Below, in pieces: positions 25,601 to 33,816 of a DNA stretch of 64,000 bases (positions within the stretch are counted from its first letter, which is position 1; every line of letters starts with the position of its first letter). This DNA comes from Muribaculaceae bacterium (lineage in GTDB: Bacteria; Bacteroidota; Bacteroidia; Bacteroidales; Muribaculaceae). The DNA lies in NCBI GenBank assembly GCA_009775355.1, contig VSPN01000002.1, positions 47,381 through 111,380 on the forward strand. Direction: 5' to 3'. The position numbers were made by a program, and so were the translations under genes. The notes under the pieces are model-generated. The model ran no database searches, had not been told where the DNA came from, and saw only the letters and a list, made by a program, of their open reading frames with translations.

Positions 25601-25647
25601 TTGGTTTTCTTAAGGACTGAAGCCATGTAGGGAGGGATGCTGGATTA
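25601..25647 (+). repeat. Decayed copy of the 5' end of the BASS transporter gene
   Basis: 25601-25619 is identical to 26032-26050 (19 nt, codons 4-10 of the transporter). After an 11-nt deletion, 25621-25647 matches 26064-26090 at 22 of 27 positions. It has no start codon and carries in-frame stops. Confidence 0.8.
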
Positions 25648-25650
25648 TAT

Positions 25651-25860
25651 CCTATCCGCTGTTTGTGATAGCCGACACGTTCAACTGGGTGGTATTGACC
25701 TTGACCGGACCGGGAGCGGCGTACCTCCGGGACGCCGACAGAAGCACACCGCATTTGCATTTGCGCCGCCGGAATCAACCTGTAGTAATGTCACCTGTCG
25801 CACTTGACGATTATCAACGCCTCGGAGAGGCGCTGCTCCCGGTCCAGTCACGGCATGTAC
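25651..25860 (+). repeat. Duplicated segment, copy B (decayed)
   Basis: The segment is a copy of 22921-23240. It lacks about 108 nt found in copy A between two GACCGG direct repeats (22972 and 23081), as expected from a slippage deletion. The coding part is no longer open. Confidence 0.85.
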
Positions 25861-25981
25861 TTAGACCCCTGCATTAACTTTTTTTGTGGGATGGGGTAAT
25901 TGTGCAATGTTTCAGTAAACTTTTGGGTAAGAGGTGGGCGATAAAAAGTTGGTGGGTGTGTGATGTTTCGCGGAAAAGGTG

Positions 25982-25989
25982 TAATTTTG
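25982..25989 (+). promoter_or_regulatory. -7 box of the BASS transporter gene
   Basis: TAATTTTG lies 32 nt before the ATG at 26022. There is no good TTTG at -33. Confidence 0.5.
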
Positions 25990-26021
25990 TGGCGTCATAG
26001 AGTTTGTTTTGATATCCGCAT

Positions 26022-27020
26022 ATGAAAATTATTGGTTTTCTTAAGGACTGGACTCTGATAATCGCCATGTTGGGAGGCATTCTGGGATATTTCGCGTATA
26101 CAGGCATCCCCATTCTCGACGGTACACATGAGTTTGTTCGCGAGGCCGTAGACTTTATCCAGCCCGCGCTAATATTCTCGATGCTTTTTCTCACCTTCTG
26201 CAAGGTCGATCCCCGCGAGCTCCGGCTTCGCAAATGGCATCTGTGGCTTCTGCTCATACAGTGCGGACTTTTCGCAGGCATCGGCTGCGTATTGATCGCC
26301 ATGCCGAAGAGCAATCTGCGCATCGTGCTTGAAGGAGCGATGATATGCCTGATCTGCCCCACAGCCACTGCCGGCGCGGTCATCACCCGCAAACTCGGCG
26401 GCAATGTTAGCGATATTACCACATATACGGTGCTGATCAATCTCGCCACCGCACTGCTGATTCCGGCTTTGGTGCCGTTTGTGCATCCGCATCCGGGCAT
26501 GACGGCATGGAGTTCGGCGGCTCTGATTCTCGGCAAGGTGTTTCCGCTGCTTCTCCTGCCGCTTGTGGCGGCTATGGCGATACGAAGGATTCTGCCGCAC
26601 GTCAGCGAGCGACTGGCCCGGTATCAGGATCTGTCGTTCTATCTCTGGGCTGTGGCTCTCGCGCTTGCCACAGCCGTTACCACCCGCAGCATCGTTCACA
26701 GTGATGTAGATGTCTCAACGCAGATGTGGCTCGTAGCCGTCTCGCTCGTGTGCTGTCTGCTCCAGTTCGGACTCGGACGCCGCATAGGCGCGCATTACAA
26801 CGACAAGATAACCGCCGGACAGTCGTTCGGCCAGAAGAACACCGTGCTTGCCATCTGGGTGGGCTACACGTTCTTCACTCCGATCACCGCTATAGTCGGA
26901 GGCTTCTACAGCATATGGCACAACGTATTCAATTCATGGCAACTCTATGAGCACAAGAAGGCTGCCGGAGGGGAGACTCCCGCTGTCAAGCCTGACAAAG
27001 AGCATATCGCTGCCCACTGA
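26022..27020 (+). CDS. Bile acid:sodium symporter (BASS/SBF) family transporter
   Basis: The 332-residue protein has nine to ten membrane segments in the SBF fold. FIQPALIFSMLFLTFCKVDPREL and CLICPTATAGAVITRKLGGNVS fit the two crossing-helix regions, and GQSFGQKNTVLAIWVGYTFF fits the conserved C-terminal region. The substrate is unknown; family members carry bile acids, pantothenate or other organic anions. A fragment of its 5' end is duplicated 420 bp upstream. It converges with purT across a perfect 15-bp hairpin. Confidence 0.8.
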   Translation: MKIIGFLKDWTLIIAMLGGILGYFAYTGIPILDGTHEFVREAVDFIQPALIFSMLFLTFCKVDPRELRLRKWHLWLLLIQCGLFAGIGCVLIAMPKSNLRIVLEGAMICLICPTATAGAVITRKLGGNVSDITTYTVLINLATALLIPALVPFVHPHPGMTAWSSAALILGKVFPLLLLPLVAAMAIRRILPHVSERLARYQDLSFYLWAVALALATAVTTRSIVHSDVDVSTQMWLVAVSLVCCLLQFGLGRRIGAHYNDKITAGQSFGQKNTVLAIWVGYTFFTPITAIVGGFYSIWHNVFNSWQLYEHKKAAGGETPAVKPDKEHIAAH

Positions 27021-27036
27021 GAGAAACGCAATAATA

Positions 27037-27072
27037 TCAAAGGCCGGAACTATCGTAAGTTCCGGCCTTTGA
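27037..27072. terminator. Bidirectional terminator between BASS gene and purT
   Basis: A 15-bp perfect stem (27037-27051 with 27058-27072) and a 6-nt loop lie between two convergent genes, 17-19 nt from each stop codon, with A/T-rich ends on both sides. Confidence 0.85.
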
Positions 27073-27090
27073 AAATTCGGATGGTCCGGG

Positions 27091-28275
27091 TCAGCGGCAG
27101 TCGATGCTGATTTCGGCGGCTGCGCGTTCCACTTTCTCGCAAGCCTCCTCTACAGTCGGTGCGGTGGCGAGCATCACGCCCATGCGGCGGTGACCTTTGA
27201 CCTCAGGTTTACCGAACACTCTCATGTCGGTGCCCGGAATAGAGAGAGCGTTCTCCATGCCTGTGAACGCTATGTCTCTGGAGTCGCCCTCGGCGAGAAG
27301 AGCGCGGCTTGCCGACGGGCCATAGAACGTGATCTCCGGAATCGGCAGACCGAGAAGAGCGCGGACGTGGAGCGCGAATTCCGACAGATGCTGCGAAATG
27401 AGAGTCACCATTCCGGTGTCGTGCGGGCGCGGTGAAAGTTCCGAGAATATCACGTCATCGCCCTTGATGAAGAACTCGACACCGAAGATGCCGTAGCCGC
27501 CGAGCGCGTCGGTGACTTTCCTTGCTATATCGCGGGCCTTGGCGATGGCCGTCTCCGACATAGGCTGGGGCTGCCAGCTTCGGCGGTAGTCGCCATTCTC
27601 CTGATAATGGCCGATCGGCTCGCAGAAAGACGTGCCTCCGATGTGGCGCACGGTGAGCAGAGTTATCTCATAGTCAAAATCCACGAATCCCTCTACAATC
27701 ACCGCGCCGCCGCCGGCGCGTCCACCTTCCTGAGCCTCGCGCCATGCCCCGACCACCTGCGACTCGTTGCGCACAAGGCTCTGGCCGTGACCCGACGAAC
27801 TCATGACAGGCTTGACCACACATGGAAGACCGATCCGGCCTACTGCCGCCAGATACTCCTCTTCGGTGTCGGCAAACTCGAAAGGCGATGTGGGAAGACC
27901 GAGCTCGACGGCAGCGAGATTGCGGATCTCACGGCGGTTCATGGTTATGAAAGTGGCGCGGGCCGTGGGCACGACATTCCATCCCTCCTTCTCAAGAGCG
28001 ATGAGGGTGGGGGTGGCGATAGCCTCGATCTCGGGGATAATGTAGTCAGGTTTCTCTTCTTCGACAATTGCGCGGAGTGCGTCGCCGTCGAGCATCGACA
28101 CTGTGATCGAGCGGTTGGCGACATGCATCGCCGGCGCTCCGGCATACTTGTCGAGAGCGACGACCTCGACTCCGTAGCGCTGGAGTTCGATTGTCACTTC
28201 CTTACCGAGTTCGCCGCTTCCGAGCAGAAGCGCCTTTTTACCACGCGGGGTAAAGGGTGTTCCTAATTCAAGCAT
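27091..28275 (-). CDS. purT: Formate-dependent phosphoribosylglycinamide formyltransferase PurT
   Basis: PurT uses formate and ATP to formylate GAR in purine synthesis. The 394-residue protein matches the family length. The N-terminal PreATP-grasp domain has LLLGSGELGKEVTIELQRYGVEVVALD, and the ATP-grasp domain has VVKPVMSSSGHGQS, the lysine and glycine-rich loop, with EFFIKGDDVIFSELSPRPHDTGMVTL carrying the metal-binding Glu. The C-terminus ends with the usual RRMGVMLA region. It stands alone, with a shared terminator on the downstream side. Confidence 0.94.
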   Translation of the reverse strand: MLELGTPFTPRGKKALLLGSGELGKEVTIELQRYGVEVVALDKYAGAPAMHVANRSITVSMLDGDALRAIVEEEKPDYIIPEIEAIATPTLIALEKEGWNVVPTARATFITMNRREIRNLAAVELGLPTSPFEFADTEEEYLAAVGRIGLPCVVKPVMSSSGHGQSLVRNESQVVGAWREAQEGGRAGGGAVIVEGFVDFDYEITLLTVRHIGGTSFCEPIGHYQENGDYRRSWQPQPMSETAIAKARDIARKVTDALGGYGIFGVEFFIKGDDVIFSELSPRPHDTGMVTLISQHLSEFALHVRALLGLPIPEITFYGPSASRALLAEGDSRDIAFTGMENALSIPGTDMRVFGKPEVKGHRRMGVMLATAPTVEEACEKVERAAAEISIDCR

Positions 28276-28387
28276 GATGTTGGGTTATGTTGGTTTGTGT
28301 GAATGATCAAAAACAGGGTTTTGGCGGCACGGCCGCCCGAATATTGTCGTTGCCGTTCTCTTTGGCAACCGTCCTATGCAATCGGTC

Positions 28388-29140
28388 TTATTTCGGAGTG
28401 ATGGTGAATGTCAAGGTGCCTTTGGCCGAGGGGGTGTCCTTGTCCTCGCTCCAGCGCGCGCCTTTGGCTGCCTGTTCGCATGCTCTCAGTATGGCGGCCG
28501 ATGCCTTGCCCGACTTGCTCCGGGCGGTTGCGGAGACCACCTTTCCGGCGGCGTCGATAGTGACCCGGACCTCGACCACCACCTTGTTCTGCAGCTCCAC
28601 GCTGGGGCGCGGGCAGCCTTTGAAGGTGCGTCCCGACACGCTTCCGGAAATCCCGACACCGATCCCTCCTGCTCCCGAAGTGCCCGACATTCCCGAAGAA
28701 GACCCGTTCTGCCACGGGAATTTGTTGGCCATTTTCGATGTGACGATCTTTTTCTCCTCGCTTGTCTTGGGCGGATCTGCGGCTTTTACGGGGCTTTTCT
28801 TGGTTGTTGTCACCGGTTTTTCGACCGGGGGAGCCGGATTCACGTTCTTCCCCGGCACGACAAGCCTTGTGTTCTCCTCCTCGGCTTGCTGCGGAAGCCC
28901 CTTGAATGCCGGTGCGGGCGCATCCTGTGCGACGGCGTATTCCTCTCCGAGGTCCTGAAGAATCTCAGGCTCGATAAACAATTCATCGTCTTCGGTCTGG
29001 ATCTCCGGCACGGAAGCCTGCGCAAGCAGCGCGCGGTCGAAAGTCATTCCTCCGAAAAACAGTGACAGCAGCAGAAGCAGTGCCACAGCGAAAGTGACCG
29101 CCGCAGCTATGATGGAGTCTTGTCTCTCGTTTTTTGTCAT
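28388..29140 (-). CDS. TonB-like energy transducer
   Basis: The 250-residue protein has one N-terminal membrane anchor (about residues 11-31), a Pro/Lys/Glu-rich periplasmic spacer (containing PPVEKPVTTTKKSPVKAADPPK), a Gly/Ser linker, and a C-terminal TonB domain (about 165-250: RPSVELQNKVVVEVRVTIDAAGKVV). It passes the proton-motive energy of ExbB/ExbD to outer membrane receptors. It is the last gene of an exbB-exbD-tonB run on the minus strand, 3 nt after exbD. Confidence 0.83.
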   Translation of the reverse strand: MTKNERQDSIIAAAVTFAVALLLLLSLFFGGMTFDRALLAQASVPEIQTEDDELFIEPEILQDLGEEYAVAQDAPAPAFKGLPQQAEEENTRLVVPGKNVNPAPPVEKPVTTTKKSPVKAADPPKTSEEKKIVTSKMANKFPWQNGSSSGMSGTSGAGGIGVGISGSVSGRTFKGCPRPSVELQNKVVVEVRVTIDAAGKVVSATARSKSGKASAAILRACEQAAKGARWSEDKDTPSAKGTLTFTITPK

Positions 29141-29143
29141 GTG

Positions 29144-29581
29144 TCAGTCCTGCTGTCGCGCTCTTGTGGAGAGCACCATTTTCATCTTGTTGCGCGCTGC
29201 CATGTCGAGCACACGCACCACTTTGCCATAGTCGACCACCGAGTCGGCGTAAAGCGCTATCGCACGCGTCGAGTCTGCCTGCTGTATCGCCGTGAGATCC
29301 GCCTGAAGCTGGTCGAAAGTCACGGGCTTCGGGATGCTCAGAGTCTGGGTCGAGTCGTTGCGGTCGGCCACGAGATAGAGGTTTGACTCCGCGTCGATAT
29401 ACACTTCAGTGACAGGTTTGGTCGAGGTCTGCTCGCTGCTCTGCGGCAGATTGACATCGATCGCCGCCGGGAAAATTATGGTGGAGGTCACCATAAAGAA
29501 GATGAGAAGCAGGAAGATGACGTCGGTCATCGACGACATCGAGAATGTGTCGAGCGTCTGGAAATTTCGTTTCAGAGCCAT
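29144..29581 (-). CDS. exbD: ExbD/TolR family biopolymer transporter
   Basis: The 145-residue protein has a short cytoplasmic N-terminus, one membrane helix (about residues 21-41), and a periplasmic ExbD/TolR domain. MSSMTDVIFLLLIFFMVTS carries the conserved Asp at the start of the helix that takes part in proton flow. VLDMAARNKMKMVLST near the end is typical of the domain. It lies 1 nt from the upstream exbB-like gene and 3 nt from the tonB-like gene. Confidence 0.88.
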   Translation of the reverse strand: MALKRNFQTLDTFSMSSMTDVIFLLLIFFMVTSTIIFPAAIDVNLPQSSEQTSTKPVTEVYIDAESNLYLVADRNDSTQTLSIPKPVTFDQLQADLTAIQQADSTRAIALYADSVVDYGKVVRVLDMAARNKMKMVLSTRARQQD

Positions 29582-29582
29582 G

Positions 29583-30206
29583 TTATGCAGGTTCGTTGAG
29601 AAGATCCATGAATTCCATTGTCTTGGTCTCCATGGCGTTCATGACACGGTTGATGCGGGCCACGAGGTAGTTGTAGGCGAAAAGAGCGTTGATACCGACC
29701 ACAAGACCTGCCACTGTGGTGACCAGAGCCTGATAGATGCCGCTCGAAAGCACTGTGATGTTGGCCGATGTTCCGGCATTGGCGAGCGAGAAGAACGCGT
29801 CGATCATGCCGACCACCGTTCCGAGGAATCCGAGCATCGGCGCGCCTGCGGCGGTAGTCGAGAGCCAGGGCAGACCTTTGCCGAGGTTTGCTATCTCGAT
29901 GTTGCCGGTGTTCTCGATTGCCACGAGCACATCGTTCATGTTGCGGCCGATGCGCGACAGACCCTTGTCGATGAGGCGCGCGTAAGGAGTGTCGGTTTTC
30001 TTGCAGAGATTGCGGGCGGACTCTATGTCGGCGTCATGCACGTAGTCGCGGATCCGGTTCATAAACGATTTGTCCTCGCTTGCGGCACGGCCGATGACGA
30101 TGCTGCGTTCGGTGAACACATAGACCGTGGCCAGCAGAAGCAGCGCGAGAGGGATCATGATGTAGCCGCCGTCCATGACGAGCGACCAGAACGAAAGAGT
30201 TTGCAT
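29583..30206 (-). CDS. exbB: MotA/TolQ/ExbB proton channel family protein
   Basis: The 207-residue protein has three membrane segments: one at about residues 14-32 and two C-terminal ones (APMLGFLGTVVGMIDAFFSLA and YQALVTTVAGLVVGINALFAYNYL). The conserved GLLGTVxGMI-type motif is clear. With ExbD it forms the proton-driven motor for TonB. It is the first gene of the three-gene run. Confidence 0.9.
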   Translation of the reverse strand: MQTLSFWSLVMDGGYIMIPLALLLLATVYVFTERSIVIGRAASEDKSFMNRIRDYVHDADIESARNLCKKTDTPYARLIDKGLSRIGRNMNDVLVAIENTGNIEIANLGKGLPWLSTTAAGAPMLGFLGTVVGMIDAFFSLANAGTSANITVLSSGIYQALVTTVAGLVVGINALFAYNYLVARINRVMNAMETKTMEFMDLLNEPA

Positions 30207-30264
30207 ATTGGGTGTTTGCTAAATATAGGGATTTGCTGAAGGTATACGATATGTATTTGCCCGG

Positions 30265-30981
30265 TTATTTCTTGAGGCATGCGAGGTAGGCGGCGATCGT
30301 CTCCTTTATGCCCATATAAAGGGCGTCGGAGATGATGGCGTGGCCGATGCTGACCTCGTCGAGCAGAGGCATAGACTCCTTGAAGAACCGCAGGTTGCGG
30401 AGGTTGAGATCATGCCCCGCGTTGAGTCCGATGCCGAGTCTGCGGGCCTCTTCGGAAGCTCGCACGAAAGGCTCGACCGCTTTATGCGGGTCTTCGTCAT
30501 AGGCGTCGGCATAAGGTTTTGTGTAGAGTTCAACTCTGTCAGCCCCTATCGAAGCGGCGGCGCGGACCTGCTCCGGATCGGCGTCGACAAACACTGAGAC
30601 GCGGATGCCCGCGTTGCGGAGACGTCCGATCACCTCGCGGAGAAACTCGCTGTTGGCTGTCACGTTCCATCCTGCTGAGCTTGTCAGCGCGTCGGGAGCG
30701 TCGGGCACAAGAGTGGCCTGTGCGGGAGCGGCCTTGATGACGAGGTCGATGAAATCTTGCGACGGATAACCTTCGATGTTGAATTCCGTCGTCACTGTTT
30801 TCGACAGTATCTCCACGTCGCGGCGTGTGATGTGACGTTCGTCGGGGCGCGGATGGACAGTTATGCCCTGCGCTCCGAAGTTCTCGCAGTCGATTGCAAA
30901 ACGCTCTACGTCAGGAATGTTCTCGCCCCTTGCATTGCGCAGAGTGGCCACTTTGTTGATATTGACACTGAGTCTTGTCAT
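30265..30981 (-). CDS. pdxJ: Pyridoxine 5'-phosphate synthase PdxJ
   Basis: PdxJ condenses 1-deoxyxylulose 5-phosphate with aminoacetone phosphate in the DXP-dependent vitamin B6 pathway. The 238-residue TIM barrel opens with LSVNINKVATLRNARG, then GITVHPRPDERHI, FNIEGYPS, TLVPD and VELYTKPYA, and GLNAGHDLN and EVSIGHAIISDAL near the end, all family signatures. I use the ATG at 30981; a GTG three codons upstream would also fit. A divergent CBS/ACT gene and nadK lie upstream. Confidence 0.94.
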   Translation of the reverse strand: MTRLSVNINKVATLRNARGENIPDVERFAIDCENFGAQGITVHPRPDERHITRRDVEILSKTVTTEFNIEGYPSQDFIDLVIKAAPAQATLVPDAPDALTSSAGWNVTANSEFLREVIGRLRNAGIRVSVFVDADPEQVRAAASIGADRVELYTKPYADAYDEDPHKAVEPFVRASEEARRLGIGLNAGHDLNLRNLRFFKESMPLLDEVSIGHAIISDALYMGIKETIAAYLACLKK

Positions 30982-31143
30982 AGTAGGCACGAAATTTGCT
31001 TGTATTTCGGGTTAAACGGGTTGAAGCGCAACGTCGGACTGTCTCAGGCGTTTATACTAAAAGATGCCGTCGCGCGTTTTCAACTGAAAGGCAAATTTAC
31101 TAAAATTCTGACAAATTAGGAAGCTGAAAGAGATAAAAGTTCT

Positions 31144-31647
31144 ATGATAGCAAGAGATGCCATATCGCGGATAAGGAAAACCGGAGCCGACATGCCGGTT
31201 CGTACTGTAGGCGAGGATACCCACCTTCTTGACGTGCTGCCCCGGCTGCTTGACGCTCCGGGACGTGAGTTGCTCGTCGAGGGGGGAGAGGGTGCTGTCG
31301 GCGTGATCGACCAGACCTCGCTTCTGGAAGCACTTGGCCGCATGATAGCCTCTCGTCCGGACTGCAGCGTCATAGAACTTGACTGCGTGCCCGCCGACTA
31401 CAGTGCGTCGCACATAGCGCGCGCCGTAGAGGATGCCGATGTGCATCTTGTCGATCTGATCACTTCTCCGGGCGATGAAGGGAGGCTGCATGTCACGCTT
31501 CGCGTGCGCTGTGAGGATCCGGAAGCGGTGGCTCACAGTCTCGGCCGCTACGGCTATGAGGTGAGAGGTATGTTCGGTTCAGGTGAAGTGGACCGGACGG
31601 TAGCGTTCGAGCGGCTTCTTGCCCTTCAGACATTGATAAACGTATAG
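31144..31647 (+). CDS. CBS/ACT-like domain protein upstream of nadK
   Basis: The 167-residue protein has an N-terminal half (about residues 1-75) that looks like a single, reduced CBS motif, and a C-terminal half (about 85-150; HLVDLITSPGDEGRLHVTLRV with GRYGYEV) that looks like an ACT-type strand-helix-strand. Similar CBS-ACT proteins (AcuB-like) lie beside nadK in Bacteroidales, but usually have two CBS motifs. A nucleotide-sensing role is inference. nadK follows after 23 nt. Confidence 0.6.
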   Translation: MIARDAISRIRKTGADMPVRTVGEDTHLLDVLPRLLDAPGRELLVEGGEGAVGVIDQTSLLEALGRMIASRPDCSVIELDCVPADYSASHIARAVEDADVHLVDLITSPGDEGRLHVTLRVRCEDPEAVAHSLGRYGYEVRGMFGSGEVDRTVAFERLLALQTLINV

Positions 31648-31670
31648 ACATGTAAAAATCAACCTATCAT

Positions 31671-32549
31671 ATGAGACGCATAGCAGTATTCGGCAATGAC
31701 AGCCAGGATGAATATCTTTCAAGACTTGAGGCGTTTTTCAGGATAGTTCGCCACGAAGATGTGAGTGTCGGCATCGAGTCGGGCTTCGGTTCATATCTTG
31801 AGGAGAACGGAGTCGAGACCGACGGCATGGAATTTGTCGACGCTTTTCCGGAAGACTCCGATCTTGTGGTCAGTTTCGGCGGCGATGGCACGTTTCTGCG
31901 TGCGGCGGCCTGGGTGGGTGACCGGCGCACTCCCATAATGGGTATCAACACAGGTCATCTCGGCTATCTTGCCGGTTTCTCGCTTGCAGATCCGGGCGAA
32001 GTTCTCGACGCGCTTCGCGGGCGTTATGATGTCTCTCCGCGCATCACCCTGCGGGTTGACTCCGGTTATCTTCCCGAAGGATTCAGTCCGTTCGCGCTCA
32101 ATGATATTGCTATTGTCAAGGGAGACACGACCTCGATGGTAAGCATCGACGCCTATGCCGACGGCCATTATCTTGCCGATTATCAGGCCGACGGTCTTGT
32201 GGTGTCCACACCGACCGGCAGCACGGCCTACAATCTGTCGTGCGGCGGCCCGATCCTGCAGCCCGGCATAGAATGCTTTGTGCTCTCTCCGATCGCTCCG
32301 CACTCGCTGACCCTGCGCCCGCTGGTGATCGGCGCGGATTCGGAGCTTGTGCTTCATGTCTCTTCGCGAGGTGAGATGTGTCATGTCGGAGTTGACGGCA
32401 GAACATTCTCGGTTCCGGCCGACGGATCGACGCTCCTGATCAGGCGTGCGCCGTTTCCGGTCAATGTCGTGCAGCCCGCCGGAGTGGATTTCCCCGAGGT
32501 GCTGCGAAAGAAACTCCGCTGGGGGGAGATGCCTCTGCGCAATGCGTAG
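31671..32549 (+). CDS. nadK: NAD kinase
   Basis: NadK phosphorylates NAD to NADP. The 292-residue protein has the GGDG motif at residues 70-73 (VVSFGGDGTFLRAA), the NTGHLGYLAGF motif, ALNDIAIVKGD, and the STPTGSTAYNLSCGGPI signature followed by LSPIAPHSLTLRPLV. All are diagnostic. Length is normal. It shares a very long terminator with the convergent secG. Confidence 0.95.
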   Translation: MRRIAVFGNDSQDEYLSRLEAFFRIVRHEDVSVGIESGFGSYLEENGVETDGMEFVDAFPEDSDLVVSFGGDGTFLRAAAWVGDRRTPIMGINTGHLGYLAGFSLADPGEVLDALRGRYDVSPRITLRVDSGYLPEGFSPFALNDIAIVKGDTTSMVSIDAYADGHYLADYQADGLVVSTPTGSTAYNLSCGGPILQPGIECFVLSPIAPHSLTLRPLVIGADSELVLHVSSRGEMCHVGVDGRTFSVPADGSTLLIRRAPFPVNVVQPAGVDFPEVLRKKLRWGEMPLRNA

Positions 32550-32581
32550 ACGGATCAGTCCCGACGCAGACAAATTGTCAG

Positions 32582-32634
32582 CAGATAAACGATCGGCGGA
32601 CTTTCTTTAGGAAAGTCCGCCGATCGTTTATCTG
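32582..32634. terminator. 24-bp perfect hairpin between nadK and secG
   Basis: The arms 32582-32605 and 32611-32634 are exact inverted copies with a TTTAG loop. The hairpin lies between convergent genes and should stop transcription from both sides. Confidence 0.8.
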
Positions 32635-32651
32635 TGTGTATTTCATTCAGA

Positions 32652-33068
32652 TCATCTGGGTTCGCCCTTGTCAGGGTTCTCTGCGGCAGCGGGTGCAGCG
32701 GGAGCAGCTTTCTGCTCTGCGGGAGTTGAAGTAGGAGCTGCAGTGGGTGCTGGAGCTGCAGTGGGTGCTGGAGTCGCAGTGGGAGCGGGAGCCGCGCTGT
32801 TGGGAGCGGGAGCAGCAGCCGGAGTGAGTGCCGATACGTTGACGGGAGTCTTCACTGCGAAAGATGCGCAGATCGAGAGCACGCAGATGAAGATTGCGAG
32901 GCTCCATGTGGCCTTCTCGATGAAGTCGGTTGTCTTGCGGTAGCCGAGATACTGGTTCCCGCTTGAATAGTCGGAGGCGAGACCGCCGCCTTTTGATTTC
33001 TGGATAAGCACGGCTCCGATGATGAGCAGGCTTGCGATTACGATTAGAATACAGAGAAAGATATACAT
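32652..33068 (-). CDS. secG: Preprotein translocase subunit SecG with Ala/Pro-rich tail
   Basis: SecG assists SecYEG translocation. The N-terminal 75 residues are the canonical domain: a first membrane helix, VLIQKSKGGGLASDY, and a second helix (WSLAIFICVLSICASFAV). The 138-residue protein is longer than most because of a C-terminal extension of about 60 residues made of APAPTA-type repeats, ending in a charged tip. The DNA there carries an imperfect 18-bp tandem repeat. It is the last gene of an operon that begins with the acyltransferase gene. Confidence 0.9.
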   Translation of the reverse strand: MYIFLCILIVIASLLIIGAVLIQKSKGGGLASDYSSGNQYLGYRKTTDFIEKATWSLAIFICVLSICASFAVKTPVNVSALTPAAAPAPNSAAPAPTATPAPTAAPAPTAAPTSTPAEQKAAPAAPAAAENPDKGEPR

Positions 33069-33138
33069 ATCTTAAAATTTGTTAATTTTTCAATCCGTTG
33101 ATTCCGAAAGATAGATTTTGTCGGAAAGACCGGTGCGT

Positions 33139-33798
33139 TCAGCATCCGTTTTCCTGATTTTTAATCAATTTCTTTAGAAATCGAATCTGGTATGCAAAGT
33201 AAATACTTTTTTTTGGATTATTCAAACTTAATTCCGTAATAATTTCCAGAGCCTTGCGGTAGTTTTTGTTTTTGACCATGAGTCTGAACAGGGCTTCCGA
33301 GAGTGCGGAGTCTTCCGTTTGCTGGTGTCCGTTGTCGGTCTGCGGAGTCTGTTCGGCGGGCAGAGGTCCCGGATCGGCGGCCGCCCTGCGTGACTGTGAG
33401 GGGCGTTTCGGCGGCACTGCCTGCAGAAAGCTGGATATCAGGTCGGAAGTGGCGTCGGCCGGAGTGTCGGCACTGTCGGAGGGATCATCATCGATCAGTG
33501 AGGCATAGTCAACCGCCGGAGCGGCTATAATCTCCTCTACCTCCGGGGTGTCGGCAGCTTTTTCTGACGAGAATCTTGAGATGAAATAAGATATGGTGTC
33601 TTCGGTCGATAGTTCGGGCGAAGTCATGTCGGGATAGAATCTTGCGAATTCCGCCGGGTCAATTCCTATGATCGCGCGCAGGGCGGCCTCGTCGCCGACG
33701 CAGGCGGCTATACGTCTTGTCAGCCGGTCACGTTCCTTTCCGGTAGCAGTCTGAAGAGCGTCGATGTCCGGGTTGATGAAGTAGGGATATTTTTCCAT
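33139..33798 (-). CDS. Conserved hypothetical protein with C-terminal TPR-like helix pair
   Basis: The 219-residue protein has an N-terminal helical part (MEKYPYFINPDIDALQ and RIAACVGDEAALRAIIG), a middle low-complexity region rich in Asp, Ser, Pro and Ala, and a C-terminal pair of helices (SEALFRLMVKNKNYRKALEII) that resembles one TPR. Bacteroidales carry a gene of this layout between lptE and secG; I know of no assigned function. It has no signal peptide, so it is probably cytoplasmic. Confidence 0.65.
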   Translation of the reverse strand: MEKYPYFINPDIDALQTATGKERDRLTRRIAACVGDEAALRAIIGIDPAEFARFYPDMTSPELSTEDTISYFISRFSSEKAADTPEVEEIIAAPAVDYASLIDDDPSDSADTPADATSDLISSFLQAVPPKRPSQSRRAAADPGPLPAEQTPQTDNGHQQTEDSALSEALFRLMVKNKNYRKALEIITELSLNNPKKSIYFAYQIRFLKKLIKNQENGC

Positions 33799-33816
33799 AA
33801 TGATTCCGGTTTCAGG

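Noticed and set aside
32700..32830. Direct repeats that might suggest a CRISPR or satellite
   Set aside because: The repeats are in frame inside secG and encode an Ala/Pro-rich tail; there are no spacers.
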